A stretch of DNA of 64,000 bases from Endomychus coccineus (Eukaryota; Arthropoda; Insecta; Coleoptera; Endomychidae), in NCBI GenBank assembly GCA_958510875.1, contig OY294069.1, positions 620,001-684,000 on the forward strand, given 5' to 3'. The position numbers and the translations under genes were made by a program. The notes under the pieces are model-generated. The model was not told the origin of the DNA, did not search any database, and saw only the letters and a program-made list of their open reading frames with translations. Positions 11,935 through 23,504 of the stretch are shown here, piece by piece (position 1 is the stretch's first letter; each line of letters starts with the position of its first letter).

Positions 11935-13088
11935 CTGTACGATATCACCTCACCTGCATTAGTTAGCAGGTTGTTTACCCTTTCATACAAACTTGGTATG
12001 TTTCCTTTCAACTGGAAGACAGTTAAAATTCAACCAATTTCAAAAAAAGCAAAGAAGAGCCTTCCCAATAATTAGAGACCCATTGCACTATTATCTGTGA
12101 TCTCTAAAGTGATGAAGAAAGCAATCAACATCGAGCTAATGAAAGACCTAGAGACTAAATAATGGTGAATGACCGGCAATATGGCTTTCATCAGCAGAGA
12201 TCAATAGGAGTCTTGCTTGTCTACGTAACACATGTATGGCAGAAATTTATTGATAAGCAAGCGCAATTTCTAGCTGTAGCATTGGATATGTCCAAGGCAT
12301 GTGACCGAGTCTGGTACCAAAGCTTTCTTGAGAAACTTCCGTCGTATGGTTTGCCGCCCCAACTTTGTCGCTTACTATCGAGTTTTCTCTCAGATAGATC
12401 ACTCCATGTGGTGGTTGATGAAGTATTTCCGAAACAATGGCTATCAACGGTGGTATTCCACAGGGACCTGTGTGGGCACCAACTCTGTTTCTGCTCCATA
12501 TAAGCGATCTGCTGGAAGTGATCACCTGTTCCGTCCACAGCTTTGCGGTACTGGTACACAAGAACTTGGTTTTCTATTCCGTGCCACCCGCTCCTCATAA
12601 TTTATTAAGCACAGATTCAACCTTTCCTGGAGTACTATTCACACGTTTGTAGTTCGATTCCCAAATATACGCTGAAGCTCTTGGATTCTATCCATAAAAA
12701 GCTATGCGTCTGATACTGAGGTCACACCTACGAATTCATCGACTTCTCTAGAACATTGTAGAAAGATCTCTCCCTTTTCTATAGATATTGCCATGGTTAG
12801 TGTTCATCAGAAATATCACACTAGAGATTCCAGATAGGCAGACTAGATGAGCTCAAACTAGTCACCTCTTCATTGTCAAGCTCGAGATCTTCCGAATTTC
12901 TTCCTACCTGACTTCATTTTTCTATCAGCGATATTGTGAAACTCTCTACATAGTGAGGTCTTTTCCTACGCCTACAAGTTCCAAACCTTCAAAAATTTGA
13001 ATGACATTCTCCTTTCCCAAAATTCCACCGATGGCTCACACGATATTCTTTGAACATTATATGTTTCCCTCTCGTGTAGTCCAAATAT
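11935..13088 (+). pseudogene. LINE J2 reverse transcriptase, broken
   Basis: Starts with SPALVSRLFTLSYKLGMFP and RPIALLSVISKVMKKA. It then has FLAVALDMSKACDRVWY (motif A; usual KAFD), LSSFLSDRSLHVVV, and after a frameshift near 12440 GGIPQGPVWAPTLFLLHISD (motif B). The FADD box is missing through a deletion near 12560-12650. The C-terminal part (DRQTR, SHLFIVKLEI, KFQTFKNLND) runs to about 13088 in broken frames. The same family recurs at 26900, 43147, 56205 and 60893. Probably R1/Jockey-group; clade uncertain. Confidence 0.88.
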
Positions 13089-13650
13089 AAAAAAATGAAA
13101 TACAGAAACGAACAATCTTCAATAGTGTCAAATTTTCACTACCAGTTACATAATTTTAGCGTACTGGAGAAGAAAAAATTCAACTGAAGAATATTATTAT
13201 TATTTTTGAAATGTACGTTATTTGAAACATGAAAGGGTTTATTTATGAATCATAATCAATGTCTATTAATTATATTTATAGTCATTGGTTATAAATAGAC
13301 AACCCTCAAATAGAAAATGTTCAAGAAACTATCATCAAATAGATTATATCAGTAAAAGTTTCGACTATCAAACAAATAGCTTTAATACAGTTTATGAAAA
13401 ACGAAAGCGTATTAATTACATTAAAATTATCCAAAGTGTGTTAATTAATTTTCAATAAGCTTATAGATCCCACAAATTCATAGGTTTTTTTTTCGAATGT
13501 GGTAAGAAAACAAACAATAAAGATAAATGAAAAGATTTAGTCAAACTTTCTAGCAATGTACAGGACAGAACGTAGTTAGGAAATTCGAAAATTCTAAAAA
13601 ATGTGTATTTGGTTTTTTCAATTACTTAATCGGGTGTTGTCAAGAATGTG
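13089..13650. other. No gene recognised
   Basis: AT-rich DNA between LINE J2 and the hAT insertion; nothing recognisable. Confidence 0.6.
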
Positions 13651-13658
13651 AATTGTAA

Positions 13659-14753
13659 CAGTGGCGGCTCGTGAACTTTTTAAGAAAGGAGGCTGGACAT
13701 AAAACGTTTTTGTAAAAATATTCTCTATTCAGCCAATTAATTTAACCTTTGCGCAGCGACCGTAACAGCTACACAAAATTAATTGTTGCCCAGCAAGAAC
13801 AAACGTGGAGGTATAGAGTTTCTCTTGGCTTTACATTTTTTGTTCGTTTTTTGTTTTTTATTTTTTTTTGAATTTTTAATATTTTTCTTTTTTTTGGAAT
13901 ATTTCATATTTCGTTTTTTTTATTAATTTTATTAACTTTTTTTATATATTAACGGAATTCTACGGTCTTTAGTTTGCGAAAAAAGTTGTTTATAATGTAG
14001 TTTCTTGTCTACCAAATTATACGCTTTCCTCCTTTTCGCGGGAGAAGCCTCATCAGTTGAAAAATTTTCAAATAAAATATTAAAATGAAATTCTGTATTA
14101 CGGAAACTTGAAATTTTATCAATGAGATGTTTCAAACGATCTTTTGAATAAATTATATGAGTGAATTTATGTTGTAAAATTTGAAATATAAGATCAGTTT
14201 GTTCAAATATTAATTTAAAAGTATCAAGAAAAAACAAAACTTCTTCATTCTCTGAATGAGATTTTAAACCAACAGCAGCATTTAATGAAACCTGATCTGT
14301 TGAAAAGTCATCACTGTTTAATATAAAACCAAATGTTTCAGTTAATATGTTTTTATTTTTGTGGATGGTAAACACTGCACGTGATGTAAAATTCCATCGA
14401 ATTGGAGCATTACAGGGAATTCTGTTTCCTACTGTCCGTACTGATCTAAGAGGTAGGCGGCAGGCTAGCCTACTGAGAGTGTTGCCATTTCAGCTATTTA
14501 TTACGGTATTTAGTAATTGGACTGGTCGATAAAACGGCAACTGTGTTGAGCAACACGTGTTTACTGTTTAGAGTTTGCAGAGTCTAGCCTCAGGGCATTG
14601 TTGTCAGATTTAAAAATAACTACTGAGAACGGGGAATTAAATGTAAATTTAAAAAAATTATTAGAGAAACAGGAAATAAAATGAAGAATGATCAACAAGA
14701 TAAATTGGTGAGGAGGCTGAGCCTCCTTAGCCTCCTTCGAGGAGCCGCCACTG
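13659..14753 (-). mobile_element. hAT element with 8-bp target-site duplication, internally deleted
   Basis: Ends CAGTGGCGGCTCGTG and GAGCCGCCACTG are inverted repeats, continuing imperfectly into GGAGGCT. The element is flanked by a perfect AATTGTAA (13651-13658 and 14754-14761). An 8-bp duplication and a CAGTG-type end are hAT hallmarks. At 1095 bp it is too short for a full transposase and keeps only a central piece, so it is non-autonomous. Confidence 0.93.
13932..14400 (-). pseudogene. hAT transposase fragment (ZMYM1-like/ZBED type)
   Basis: Minus strand reads APIRWNFTSRAVFTIHKNKN, then an open stretch with FLDTFKLIFEQTDLIFQILQ and ASPAKRRKAYN. This resembles the middle of hAT transposases annotated as zinc finger MYM-type 1-like: the RW motif is followed by a helical insert and a KRRK patch. 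The N-terminal BED finger, catalytic residues and C-terminal dimerisation (hATC) region are absent. It lies inside the TIR-bounded element and so is its internal relic. Confidence 0.75.
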
Positions 14754-14761
14754 AATTGTAA

Positions 14762-16616
14762 TTCTTTCTAACTCCATCCTTCCTAGTATGTACAAAATTT
14801 TGTATGAAATACGATCATTTTCATTACATTTTTCGCATTTTGTCAACCACCTCGATGGATCTAATCCAAGCACAGAGGCACAGTAATTGAATGTAACCTT
14901 ATTCTATAAATGGCCCTTAACCAAATATATAGGTTAAAAACCCTTCTGCAAGTTATATATTTTATTTTGATACATATTTATAACCAGGAAAACACTGTAG
15001 TCACAATGATGCAAAAAGTACTATATTCTGTTTGAAAAACTTGAAAGAAGAGGCTACTTTGTCCCAAAACAATACAGTTTCTATTTTCACCATTTTAAAG
15101 CGATTTGCAAATTTCTAAATTCGTCTAACAGGAACGACGCGGGAACGTCTTCTCAGTGAGTTATGTAAGCATATACATATTATTATCTCAAAAATAGTCT
15201 AGAACGGTTTAGAAAGGCTATTTCCGCAAAAATCCGGAATTTTTTTAATCCGATTACAATACTTCCTCACACTATAGTACGTATAGTATCGGAGGTAATA
15301 ATGTATACATATTTTATAGTAGTGAAGGTGATGAAAAGCTAACAATAATAAATAACCAGATTAAACCCTTCTGAATTAATTCCAAGAGGTCATAGGTGAT
15401 TTGACCAGTGGTCAACAACATAAAAGCTTAGTTATCAACCCCTGATTCCTTCCTCTTATGGTGAATGGCACCATTAAAAAAGGTTAATCTCAGTAAATTG
15501 AAATGTCGCCGATAGAAGAATAGAATTTAGCTTCCTAAAATCATGAAACGTGCCGGGAAGAATCTCCAAATGGTAATTCTGTGAAGGCATTAATAGTAAA
15601 ACGAAGCAATGGAATGATGTAGTTTCATATATGCATTCTCCGCCAGTAACATCACACATACGCACACTATGCTATAACTATTTCTCCAGGTCCATTGTTG
15701 TTCAATAACACGAACAAAGCTGATGGAACTGATGGAAGTAATTCGATAGTGTCGCGCGAATTCAATAGCCTTACCCAGCAGCAGCGACTACTTCGCGTGA
15801 GAATATCATAAAACCAAGCGAAGCGAACAACAGTGAGCGAGAGAGACTGGGCCCGCGAAATATTTGGTGGGCGTCCTTGGCACTGAACCGGTGCATCTCG
15901 ACGTTGACCTTGGCCTTCACCAAAATGCAGCACGTCTATAGTTCTACTTTTTACTTTCGTTGTTTGTTGTTGTTATAATCTCGCGAACTCTTTATGTATA
16001 TGTTATACACAGCGTTTCTTCGTGCCACCTTTGTTAATGATTTGCTTAATAGGTTTTTTACACCCAGTCGAAATTCGGGTGGGCGTTCCTCGTTAACCAT
16101 TCGTTTATGTATTTGCTGGGGGAGGTTAAATGAATCTAGACGTTCTAATTACTGCGAAAAATCAGCTTGTATCAAATGCTAGTAGATCTGCTACAAGCTC
16201 CATTGTATATGAGATTCGTAATCTTTCATGAAGAATGAGTTTTCGAACGTTGGTTTTAACCTCGAATAATTTCAATTCAAAGTTTTATATCATGACCACA
16301 TTCTGTGAAGTCATCCAAGAATCAAAGAACTTTTTCTCTATGCAGTTGGATCGTTTATTGTCACGTTCATCATCTCATTGAATATGTATTTTCATAAGTA
16401 ATATTACAAGAGAGTGAGAATTAGTTGAAAATAAATCGACAGATCCTTGAAAACTTGTTGCCAGGCAATAGCCACGAGAAAATGCACAATAATTTATGAA
16501 TTTTTTTTTCAAATTATTGTGCAGGAAACTATGTACCAAGAAGCACAATCATGCAAAAAAATATTTGAATAGTTTAATCCACTCAAATTTATAGGTCGAG
16601 TGGTATATTGACACTA
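14762..16616. other. No gene recognised; one interspersed repeat
   Basis: Apart from the repeat at 15236-15310 I see nothing assignable. Frames at 15474-15665 and 15667-15933 (minus) and 15994-16182 (plus) lack recognisable domains. A short hairpin (AGCTTGTA/TACAAGCT) lies at 16163-16200. Confidence 0.5.
15236..15310 (-). repeat. Interspersed repeat with palindromic TACGTA core (copy 1)
   Basis: Minus strand reads ACTATACGTACTATAGTG, then GAAGTATTGTAATCGG, then AAAAAAATTCC. The same order occurs at 19943 and 28978. The core is nearly self-complementary. Confidence 0.65.
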
Positions 16617-18890
16617 CAGGGTGTCCTCGAACTGCGTGGCCAAAATAAAACCGAAGATTCTTTGATTCGATAAAAATTTGATGAGCCTTTTCACTTTTGC
16701 CTCAAGTGTCTTGTTTAGCCGGTAGAGGGCTTCAAAGTTGCAGAAATAATTTTGTTTTTTCGGTATAACTTGAGAACGTGATGGAGAACTTTTACAATAT
16801 TTGGCAAGTGAGTTACTGTCATCAATAATAGCCGTTTTTGAGAGCGGAGCATAGAGCCTTAGAGACCATAGAAATGGCTCAAACTTGAGGATGTAACGGG
16901 AAAAGTGTCCAGAACTTTTTTGTAGTCAATGTAATTCACTCGATATTTTTTATGTAGATAGCTTATCTAATTTGAAAATTTTTCTTACTCTTAGAAAATT
17001 TTGATAAAATCAACAAATTAGCTTGAAAAAATTAATTTTCGAGTCTCTGCAATTTTGGCTTACTAATTTTACTTGATTAAAATACATTAGTTGCCTTTGC
17101 TTTTTTTATGTCATTTTGGCATTTGAAGAATTTATTCTCAAAACTGTCAGTTTTTACTTTGCTTTCCGTAAAAAAATTATAAAATTATGGATCAAAATTT
17201 CACTAACTCTGAAATGGTTGATATGTTATTGAATTATGGACTTTGTCGTTGCAATGGCCGGAGAAGGGAAAGATATCCGCATCGCAGAATTCCAAATCGG
17301 CAAAAACCTTCACGAAACTGGCAAATTTGAAGCAAATCGCAGAGAAACTGGACGCAGACGGACAAGAAGGACGTTAGAGCTCGAAGAAGCCATACTGGAA
17401 TCAGTTGAAAGTGAACCTGGGATAAGCACACTACGTTTGGGACTTCGTATTGGAGCCTCAAAATCATTAGTTCATAATGTACTGAAAGAAGAATTGTTGT
17501 ATCCCTATTATATTAAAACAGTTCAAGACTTATTGCCCATGGATCCAGGTCATCGGCTAGATTTCTGTCGGCTTATTGTCCAAAGACAAAACGCAAACCC
17601 CAATTTTTGTAGAAGAATTCTGTTCACGGACGAAGATACTTTCACGAGATGTGGTCTTTTTAACCTCCATAATGAACATTTCTATGCTGATGAAAATCCT
17701 CATGAAACGGAAGTTACATATTTTCAGAATCAAACTAAAATAAATGTTTGGGTTGGAATTGTGGATAACTTTATTATTGGCCCTACCGTTATACCCGATC
17801 GATTGAACGGGGAGAACTACTTGAACTTTTTGGAACAAAGGCTACTTGAACTGTTGGAAGACTTGCCCTTACACATTCGTCGTGGCCTGGTTTATCCATG
17901 ATGGTGCACCTCCTCATTCCACATTAGCTGTGAGGCGACATTTGAATGTGGAATATCCAGATCGCTGGATAGGTAGAGGACACGATGCACCAGTGAACTG
18001 GCCGGCCCGCTCCCCTGATTTGACGCCCTGCGACTTCTTTCTAGGGGGCGCTTTGAAGTCGAAAGTTTATGCAGCTCCAGTAAACACACGAGAGGAATTG
18101 TTGCAACGAATTAATCATGAAGCGGATTTATTGAAGAATGATCCTGAAGTACTAGCCAGAGTTCAATCCAATTTCTTGAAACGAATTAATTTGTGTATTC
18201 AGGAAAATGGGCAACATTTCGAACAATTGATGCCTTAGCGATTTCCCAAAAAGTTTTGTTGTTTCTTTTAATTTAGCATTTGTTTTTCCTAAATAATCAC
18301 ATCGTTTCCCCATTTCTATTATTTTTATTATTCGTGTTTTACCGAGATATTAACCATTTCAGTGGTAGTGAAATTTTGAGCCATAAGTTTATAAAATTTT
18401 TACGGAAAGCAAAGTAAAAACTGACAGTTTTGAGAATAAATTCTCCAAATGCCAAAATGACATTAGAAGAGCAAAGGCAACTAAGGTATTTTAATCAAGT
18501 AAAATTAGTAAGCCAAAATTGCAGAGACTCGAAAATTATTTTTTTCAAGCTAATCCGTTGATTTTATCAAAATTTTCTAAGAGTAAAAAAGTTTTCAAAT
18601 TAGATAAGTTATCTACATAAAAAATATAGAGTGAATTACATCGACCACAAAAAAAGTTCTGGACACTTTTCCCGTTACATCCTCAAGTTTGAGCCATTTC
18701 TATGGTCTCTAAGGCTCTATGCTCCGCTCTCAAAAACGGCTATTATTGACAGTAACTCACCTGCCAAATATTGTAGAAGTCCTCCATGACGTTCTCAAGT
18801 TATACCGAAAAAACAAAATTATTTTTGCAACTTTGAAGCCCTCTACCGGCTAAATAAGACACTTGAGGCAAAAGTAAAAAGGCTCATCAA
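16617..18890 (+). mobile_element. Mariner-like DNA transposon, copy 2, right end lost
   Basis: Begins CAGGGTGTCCTCGAACTG directly after TA (16615-16616). It carries the left TIR to 17219, the transposase relic, then the right TIR from 18352. The right TIR stops at 18890, about 60 bases before the expected terminus, where unrelated DNA begins. It is the same family as copy 1 in opposite orientation. Lacking one terminus, it should not be mobile. Confidence 0.92.
17214..18238 (+). pseudogene. Mariner-like transposase, frameshifted (copy 2)
   Basis: The N-terminal HTH reading starts at ATG 17214 (MVDMLLNYGLCRCNGRR). It changes frame near 17300 into the main frame (RRETGRRRTRRTLELEEAIL, LFTDEDTF) and stops at 17901 after RRGLVYP. 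It resumes in +1 frame with WFIHDGAPPH and ARSPDLTPCDFFLGG, ending at 18238. All three catalytic Asp residues remain, with 38 residues between the second and third. The central +1 break is at the same codon as in copy 1. It differs from copy 1 at a few residues such as S for F after APPH. Confidence 0.92.
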
Positions 18891-19027
18891 AGGTCACAGG
18901 AGAACACAAGATATAATAATACGAGAGAATGGCAAGAAATCTGGAAAGTTCCAAAAAGATGGCGATGGTTATGTTGGCGGTATGTGCAGTGAACAAAACT
19001 TAATAATAATTTTAATTATAATAACAA

Positions 19028-19160
19028 ATGCCTCAGTGTGGTATTGTGCATTTGTGCTTATGAAAAACGCTTGGATGAAAGTTTCCAAGTGATGAATTGG
19101 GAAAAAAATGGATCGCGGCTGTGAAGAGAGATAAATATAAGCTGACAAAAAAATGCTGCA
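19028..19160 (+). pseudogene. THAP zinc-finger domain remnant
   Basis: From ATG 19028 the frame reads MPQCGIVHLC, TGA at 19061 and 19076, then FPSDELGKKWIAAVKRDKYK and LTKKCC. This matches the start and middle of a THAP C2CH DNA-binding domain: MPxC..., FPSDxxLxxKWxxAVxR, then Cys. The final Cys-x2-His-Phe is not present (MFTLCAV instead). THAP domains occur in P-element transposases and host proteins. With two stops and a missing metal ligand this is a relic. Minus-strand frames over the same bases look like shadows. Confidence 0.55.
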
Positions 19161-19169
19161 TGTTTACAC

Positions 19170-19930
19170 TCTGCGCTGTGTCCTTTTCCAGCAAGGCATT
19201 CCCGAAAAGCTTCAACAATACTATGAGTATCATAAGCAGCTGTAGAGGCCTTTGACATTTGGTCCATAAAGAAGAAGGAACGAATGTTTTCTCTAATTGG
19301 AAGAAGTGAGCATACTTTCCTCTTTCCATTGATGGGAAACTGAAAATTCCTTTTCACAGCAGTTTCCCGATTATGCAGGCAAAGTACTTCCTTCTGCATT
19401 TTGCGCTTCCTCTATAATATTTTCTAGTAGTGGAATATACAATTTTCTTTGTAGATCTTCATAATGGCGTTCCTTTGTTTACAATAAAATGAGCTGCGTA
19501 GCTAGGATACCCCATCATCTTAAACGAATTGTAATTGCTATTTTCGTGATACATCGGTCGCGCAGCATAAAAATTGAACGAAAATGTTGGAAATAAAGTT
19601 CTAGACGTTTTGGTAACCGGTACGGCCCCGTGAAGCTGGTATTTTGAACTGTAGAGGGCTCCAAAGTTACCAAAAATTAGCTTTCCTCAATTCCGGCCCC
19701 ATGGGCTTGAAAAAATGCGCTGGAATCACTTTTGATATTATAATTGCTGTAGTCTCCGAGTCACAGCCCTTCGAAGTTTGTGCCCTGTGGTAAATGTGAT
19801 TTCCGGCGCAGCAAAGTAGATATTTTTCGTATGCAATGCTCAAGTAGTTGAAACCATTCAAACTATTTTTTCTCGCGATCTGTCGGACGGACAAGAAAAT
19901 TATTGATCAAAAAATATTGCACATAAAATT
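19170..19930. other. No gene recognised
   Basis: Minus-strand frames 19033-19329, 19058-19399 and 19667-19894 are open but show no domain I can name. They might be part of the element that carried the THAP relic. Confidence 0.4.
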
Positions 19931-19942
19931 CTACACATTTTT

Positions 19943-20110
19943 ACGTCCCTCACTATACGTAGTATATCCGGGTAGTGTAAGGGAAGTATTGTAATCAGTC
20001 AAATAATTTTTTTTATTGATTTTCATCAGTTCTGAGCATTTCTTAATCGATCTATTTTTGACATGATGTCAGTGTGTGTGGTTTGTATGTTTGTGTATCT
20101 GTGTCTAACC
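19943..20110 (+). repeat. Interspersed repeat with palindromic TACGTA core (copy 2) and GT-rich tract
   Basis: CCCTCACTATACGTAGTATA, then GGGAAGTATTGTAATCAG, then a T-rich run and GTGTGTGTGG with GTTTGTGTATCTGTGTC. It matches 28978-29060 and, inverted, 15236-15310. Confidence 0.65.
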
Positions 20111-21892
20111 CACTGTAGAGGTGATTGCGACATTCCTATTGGTCTTATATATTTGAAATTTTGTAGATCGGCTTAAAGTGGTGAAAATGGAGACTTTATT
20201 ATTTTTGGGCGTGGTAGCTCCCTTTCGAGTGGTATTTCTGAGATCCATCTTCATTTATTCAGATGGAATTATGGCATTTCATTGAAACATAAGGGCAACC
20301 GTGGTTTTATGGTTATAAATATATGTCACATGTACATATTGAACCTGCAGAAGTGACCAAAATTCAACTACGTCATTTATGTGACGTCACGATCTATTTT
20401 ATGTCTTCTGTACGAGAAGTTCTAGCCTTCTTGATTCGGTTGGTACACTTTTAAAGCATCATTCGCAGTCGCATCTTTTTGAAACAATGAAGATCCTAGT
20501 ATAGACTCTTGTAAAACATATATTGTCAATGGGTATGAACTTTCTATGGAATGAGATACAGATTCTAATCAAACTCACAACTTAATATGTTTCTAATTAT
20601 TTGCAATGTATTTTCGACTTCTACGGGTGAGAGAAGTTACACTATAATATGAATTTCCAAACTTATTTCTACATTATGCTCTTTCACACACCTTAATCGA
20701 AACTAAAGTCTAAATTCCATTAGTGTTACGTCTGCCAATAATTATTGCTCGCAAAACGTAATAATAGAACGATAAAAATAAAAGCAAACTCGTTAAAATT
20801 CCAAAACAAAATGTATAAACTTGAACTAACAACAAAATAACAAAAAACAAACGAAAAAATTAACCTTGAGACGGGCACGAAGCAATCTCGCGCCAAAATA
20901 CTAACGAAATTAAGCGATACAATGGTTTAGAAATTAATGCCGACCATAAGTCCCTTACTGGACATTTGTAACACTTTACTACTGCCTTATTTCTCCAACA
21001 AAAAACCCAGGTACTCCGCGTGTGGACACAATTTAAATCATACAGCGCGTGGTTTCATATATGGGCCTTACTACAGAACCCTTTTAGATAACCAAACAAA
21101 TACTGTATATCTACAATTCAATTCAGAATGGATAATACCGTGAAATATTCAGGTCGATTCTACGGTCAAGTTTTGGTAAAAAGCGACAGTTATTTTGGGT
21201 AAACAATGACTGTGCAATTCTTAATTGTTATTAAGAAACAAACATTTCTAACCGCAATAGAATTTGTCCAATCATTTATAGGGAATTCTTGCATATTAAA
21301 GTATCGTGACAATATGGAATACATACTCAGACATACTCAGAAAAGAAAGTATAGCTTAAAGATAATAATAATGATCAAATGATTCATTCGTTTTCTTGAT
21401 ATTTTGGTTCTATATATGACTACTTACTTTTGACGTTTCGATGGTATTTTTATATCTTTATCAAAAATTGTTATGTTAATTGGTGTTTCCATGTAGTTTA
21501 GGAAAGAATATATGACTAAGATTATTGATATGCGTCTGCAATCAAGCTTGTGTTTCAAAATTTAATTGAAACTGCAGAAAACATTGAATTGGTAGTGTAT
21601 CAAAGATTACTATAAGAAAATGTTAATGAATGATATGGCTAATTATCAAAATGATGTGCATGAAATAGATTGAAGTTCGCTAATCAAATACCTAAGATAC
21701 TATTTACTATTATCTTACATGACTAAATAAGTAGGATAATTTTAGCTATTATGTGGTTTACATTTCATATTTTCTATGTATTACTTCTGCTACTAAATAT
21801 CTAGTTCAAGATAATTCTATGGACATTAATCTGAAAGTTTTGTCCGAAATTTCACAATGCTAATTCATATCAATGATAAGGTCTTTATAGTG
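20111..21892. other. No gene recognised
   Basis: AT-rich DNA. The frame 20937-21143 (plus) has no recognisable domain. Confidence 0.5.
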
Positions 21893-21922
21893 TAGATCGA
21901 ACAGTAACGTCACAAACTTATA

Positions 21923-21969
21923 GTTCCAGACAGCTGTTTCGCTGTTCTCCTGGAGTTCATCAGTGGAAC
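21923..21969 (-). ncRNA. Hammerhead ribozyme-like motif, Penelope family E (left arm)
   Basis: Minus strand: stem I GTTCCA pairs with TGGAAC (6 bp), CTGATGA core, GAAA core, stem III ACAGCTGT (self-complementary), cleavage triplet GUC before TGGAAC. Stem II is poorly formed (CTCC-AG-GAG then AACAGC), so activity is doubtful. Position and core match type I hammerheads of Penelope-like elements. Confidence 0.6.
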
Positions 21970-22029
21970 GAGCTTGCAACGTTACTGAAACATCTCTGCT
22001 ATACCTTCAGTAACGTTGCAAACTTGCTC

Positions 22030-22080
22030 GTTTCACTGATGATGATTCTCTAGGAGAAAAGCAAAACAGCTGTCTGGAAC
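22030..22080 (+). ncRNA. Hammerhead ribozyme-like motif, Penelope family E (right arm), decayed
   Basis: Stem I GTTTCA/TGGAAC (with one wobble), CTGATGA core, stem II TTCTC-TA-GGAGAA, stem III ACAGCTGT, triplet GUC. The G of the GAAA core is C (GCAAAAC), which should abolish cleavage. Confidence 0.5.
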
Positions 22081-22224
22081 TTTAACGTTTGTAACGTTAT
22101 CGATCTGGACTGGCACATTATCTAAGATCTGTAAGGTCGTTCTTCAAACAATTTAAATATATTTCACCTTTAAGCGACGAGACATTATAAACTGTTCAAT
22201 TAAATGATTTTCAATTATCCCTGC

Positions 22225-22505
22225 ACATACATTTATAGAAAATTTGATTCGAAATCTTGCTTCAAAAGATGTTGACGATGTTTTCGCGATTACAAGTAAA
22301 TATTTTGAATTACGTGGCTTTTGACAGGCTTAATATCCAATTTCATTCACTGGAATTCACTGTGGAAATAGAAACAAATAATCATCTTCCTTTCCTTGAT
22401 AGCCTTAGTAGTCGAAAGGTCCTCAGTACTTTACCAGTATTTTTAGTGGGTAAGGGTGAGTATTTCCTATTTATATTGAGAACTCCTTTGACTATAGAAT
22501 CAGAA
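22225..22505 (+). pseudogene. Penelope-like RT fragment fused to a family-B repeat
   Basis: 22257 onward reads NIQFHSLEFTVEIETNNHLP and FLDSL, the Penelope RT region after the catalytic box (usual IQFTxExExNxxLPFLDvL). Just upstream AAAAGATGTTGACGATG looks like the (K)RYVDDVFAI box with a 2-bp loss. At ~22405 coding sequence joins the B repeat (GTCGAAAGGTCCTCAGTAC, GTGGGTAAGGGTGAG). Confidence 0.75.
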
Positions 22506-22529
22506 GCATTTCAAATGAGTTTCATGTAG

Positions 22530-23500
22530 ATAGAAGATGAGAGGAAGTTACATAATGTTGTAAATGAAACAGTAATGATACTTGAGGTACCCAATGAAGT
22601 ACATCTCACTTAACTTCAATTTAATAACACGAAGATTTTATATTTCTAAGACAGCTATAAGACTGATTTCCATAGACGACAAAAGCATGAGACTTCTCTA
22701 TGAGAACACTTAAAATAACAATCAAATTATTGATTTTTCAACATTTAGTGTTTTTAATTTAAATATTAATAAGCTTCATATTGTTGATTCGCTGCTCAGA
22801 ATACAAGAGCTACTGAATTAGTGATAATAATGATGATTTAGTTTATTAAATCTAATAAACGTCATTGTTTTGTCTGTAGCTGACAATGCATCATCTCAAT
22901 ATCTAAAGGGCCTATGAAAGAAGACTGCCGTTATTGTCGGTGTAACGTTCATTTATGAATACTGGGATGATTCTTCCCCGGAACAACCCCATCTAAGATG
23001 CACACACAATTAGTTTAGGTTGGCTGCTCTGAGTTTCAGCAAAAACTATAGAACTAAAGGGTGAGACTCGAAAAAAACTAGAAAAGATCCGTTGCGTCAT
23101 CCTAAACACGTTTCCGACTCTTATTAGCCTAATTATAAATACGTGGTTTGTAGAATAAAATTTTTAAGCCTCAGGGATCGTTGAAAAAATGATTTATTTC
23201 ACATATTTCTATATTATATGTATGATACTTACTCCATAGTATGCTTGTGAATGTTTAGAACTGCACGTTTATCGAAAAAAAAATTGTTCTCATCAGAAAA
23301 CGCTGGACAACCGGATCAGGATTAATTAAACGTTAACATTGTAGGAACATTTCTCTATTCACTACTGGTGCAAAAATTTCGAAATTTTAAAAATAGATTA
23401 ACAGACTAATTCTCCTTGACAAACGGTATTTTGAAGGTTTAAAATATAACTCCCTATGAATGTAAAATGTAGTTCGCAAAAATTCTAGAGAATCACATAC
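22530..23500. other. No gene recognised
   Basis: AT-rich DNA between Penelope fragments; no motif identified. Confidence 0.5.
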
Positions 23501-23504
23501 TCAT

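Larger units (their letters stand above)
21893..22107. repeat. Penelope-E inverted repeat carrying two hammerhead-like motifs
   Basis: Left arm about 21893-21989 and right arm about 22005-22107 are inverted copies separated by ~15 bp. Both contain AGATCGA, CAGCTGT, the TGATGA box and GTAACGTT. Such head-to-head copies are typical of Penelope-like elements, and the pieces at 22250-24945 are Penelope. Confidence 0.85.

Noticed and set aside
12221..12598. Minus-strand frames of 104-125 codons
   Set aside because: Shadows of the sense LINE J2 reverse transcriptase.
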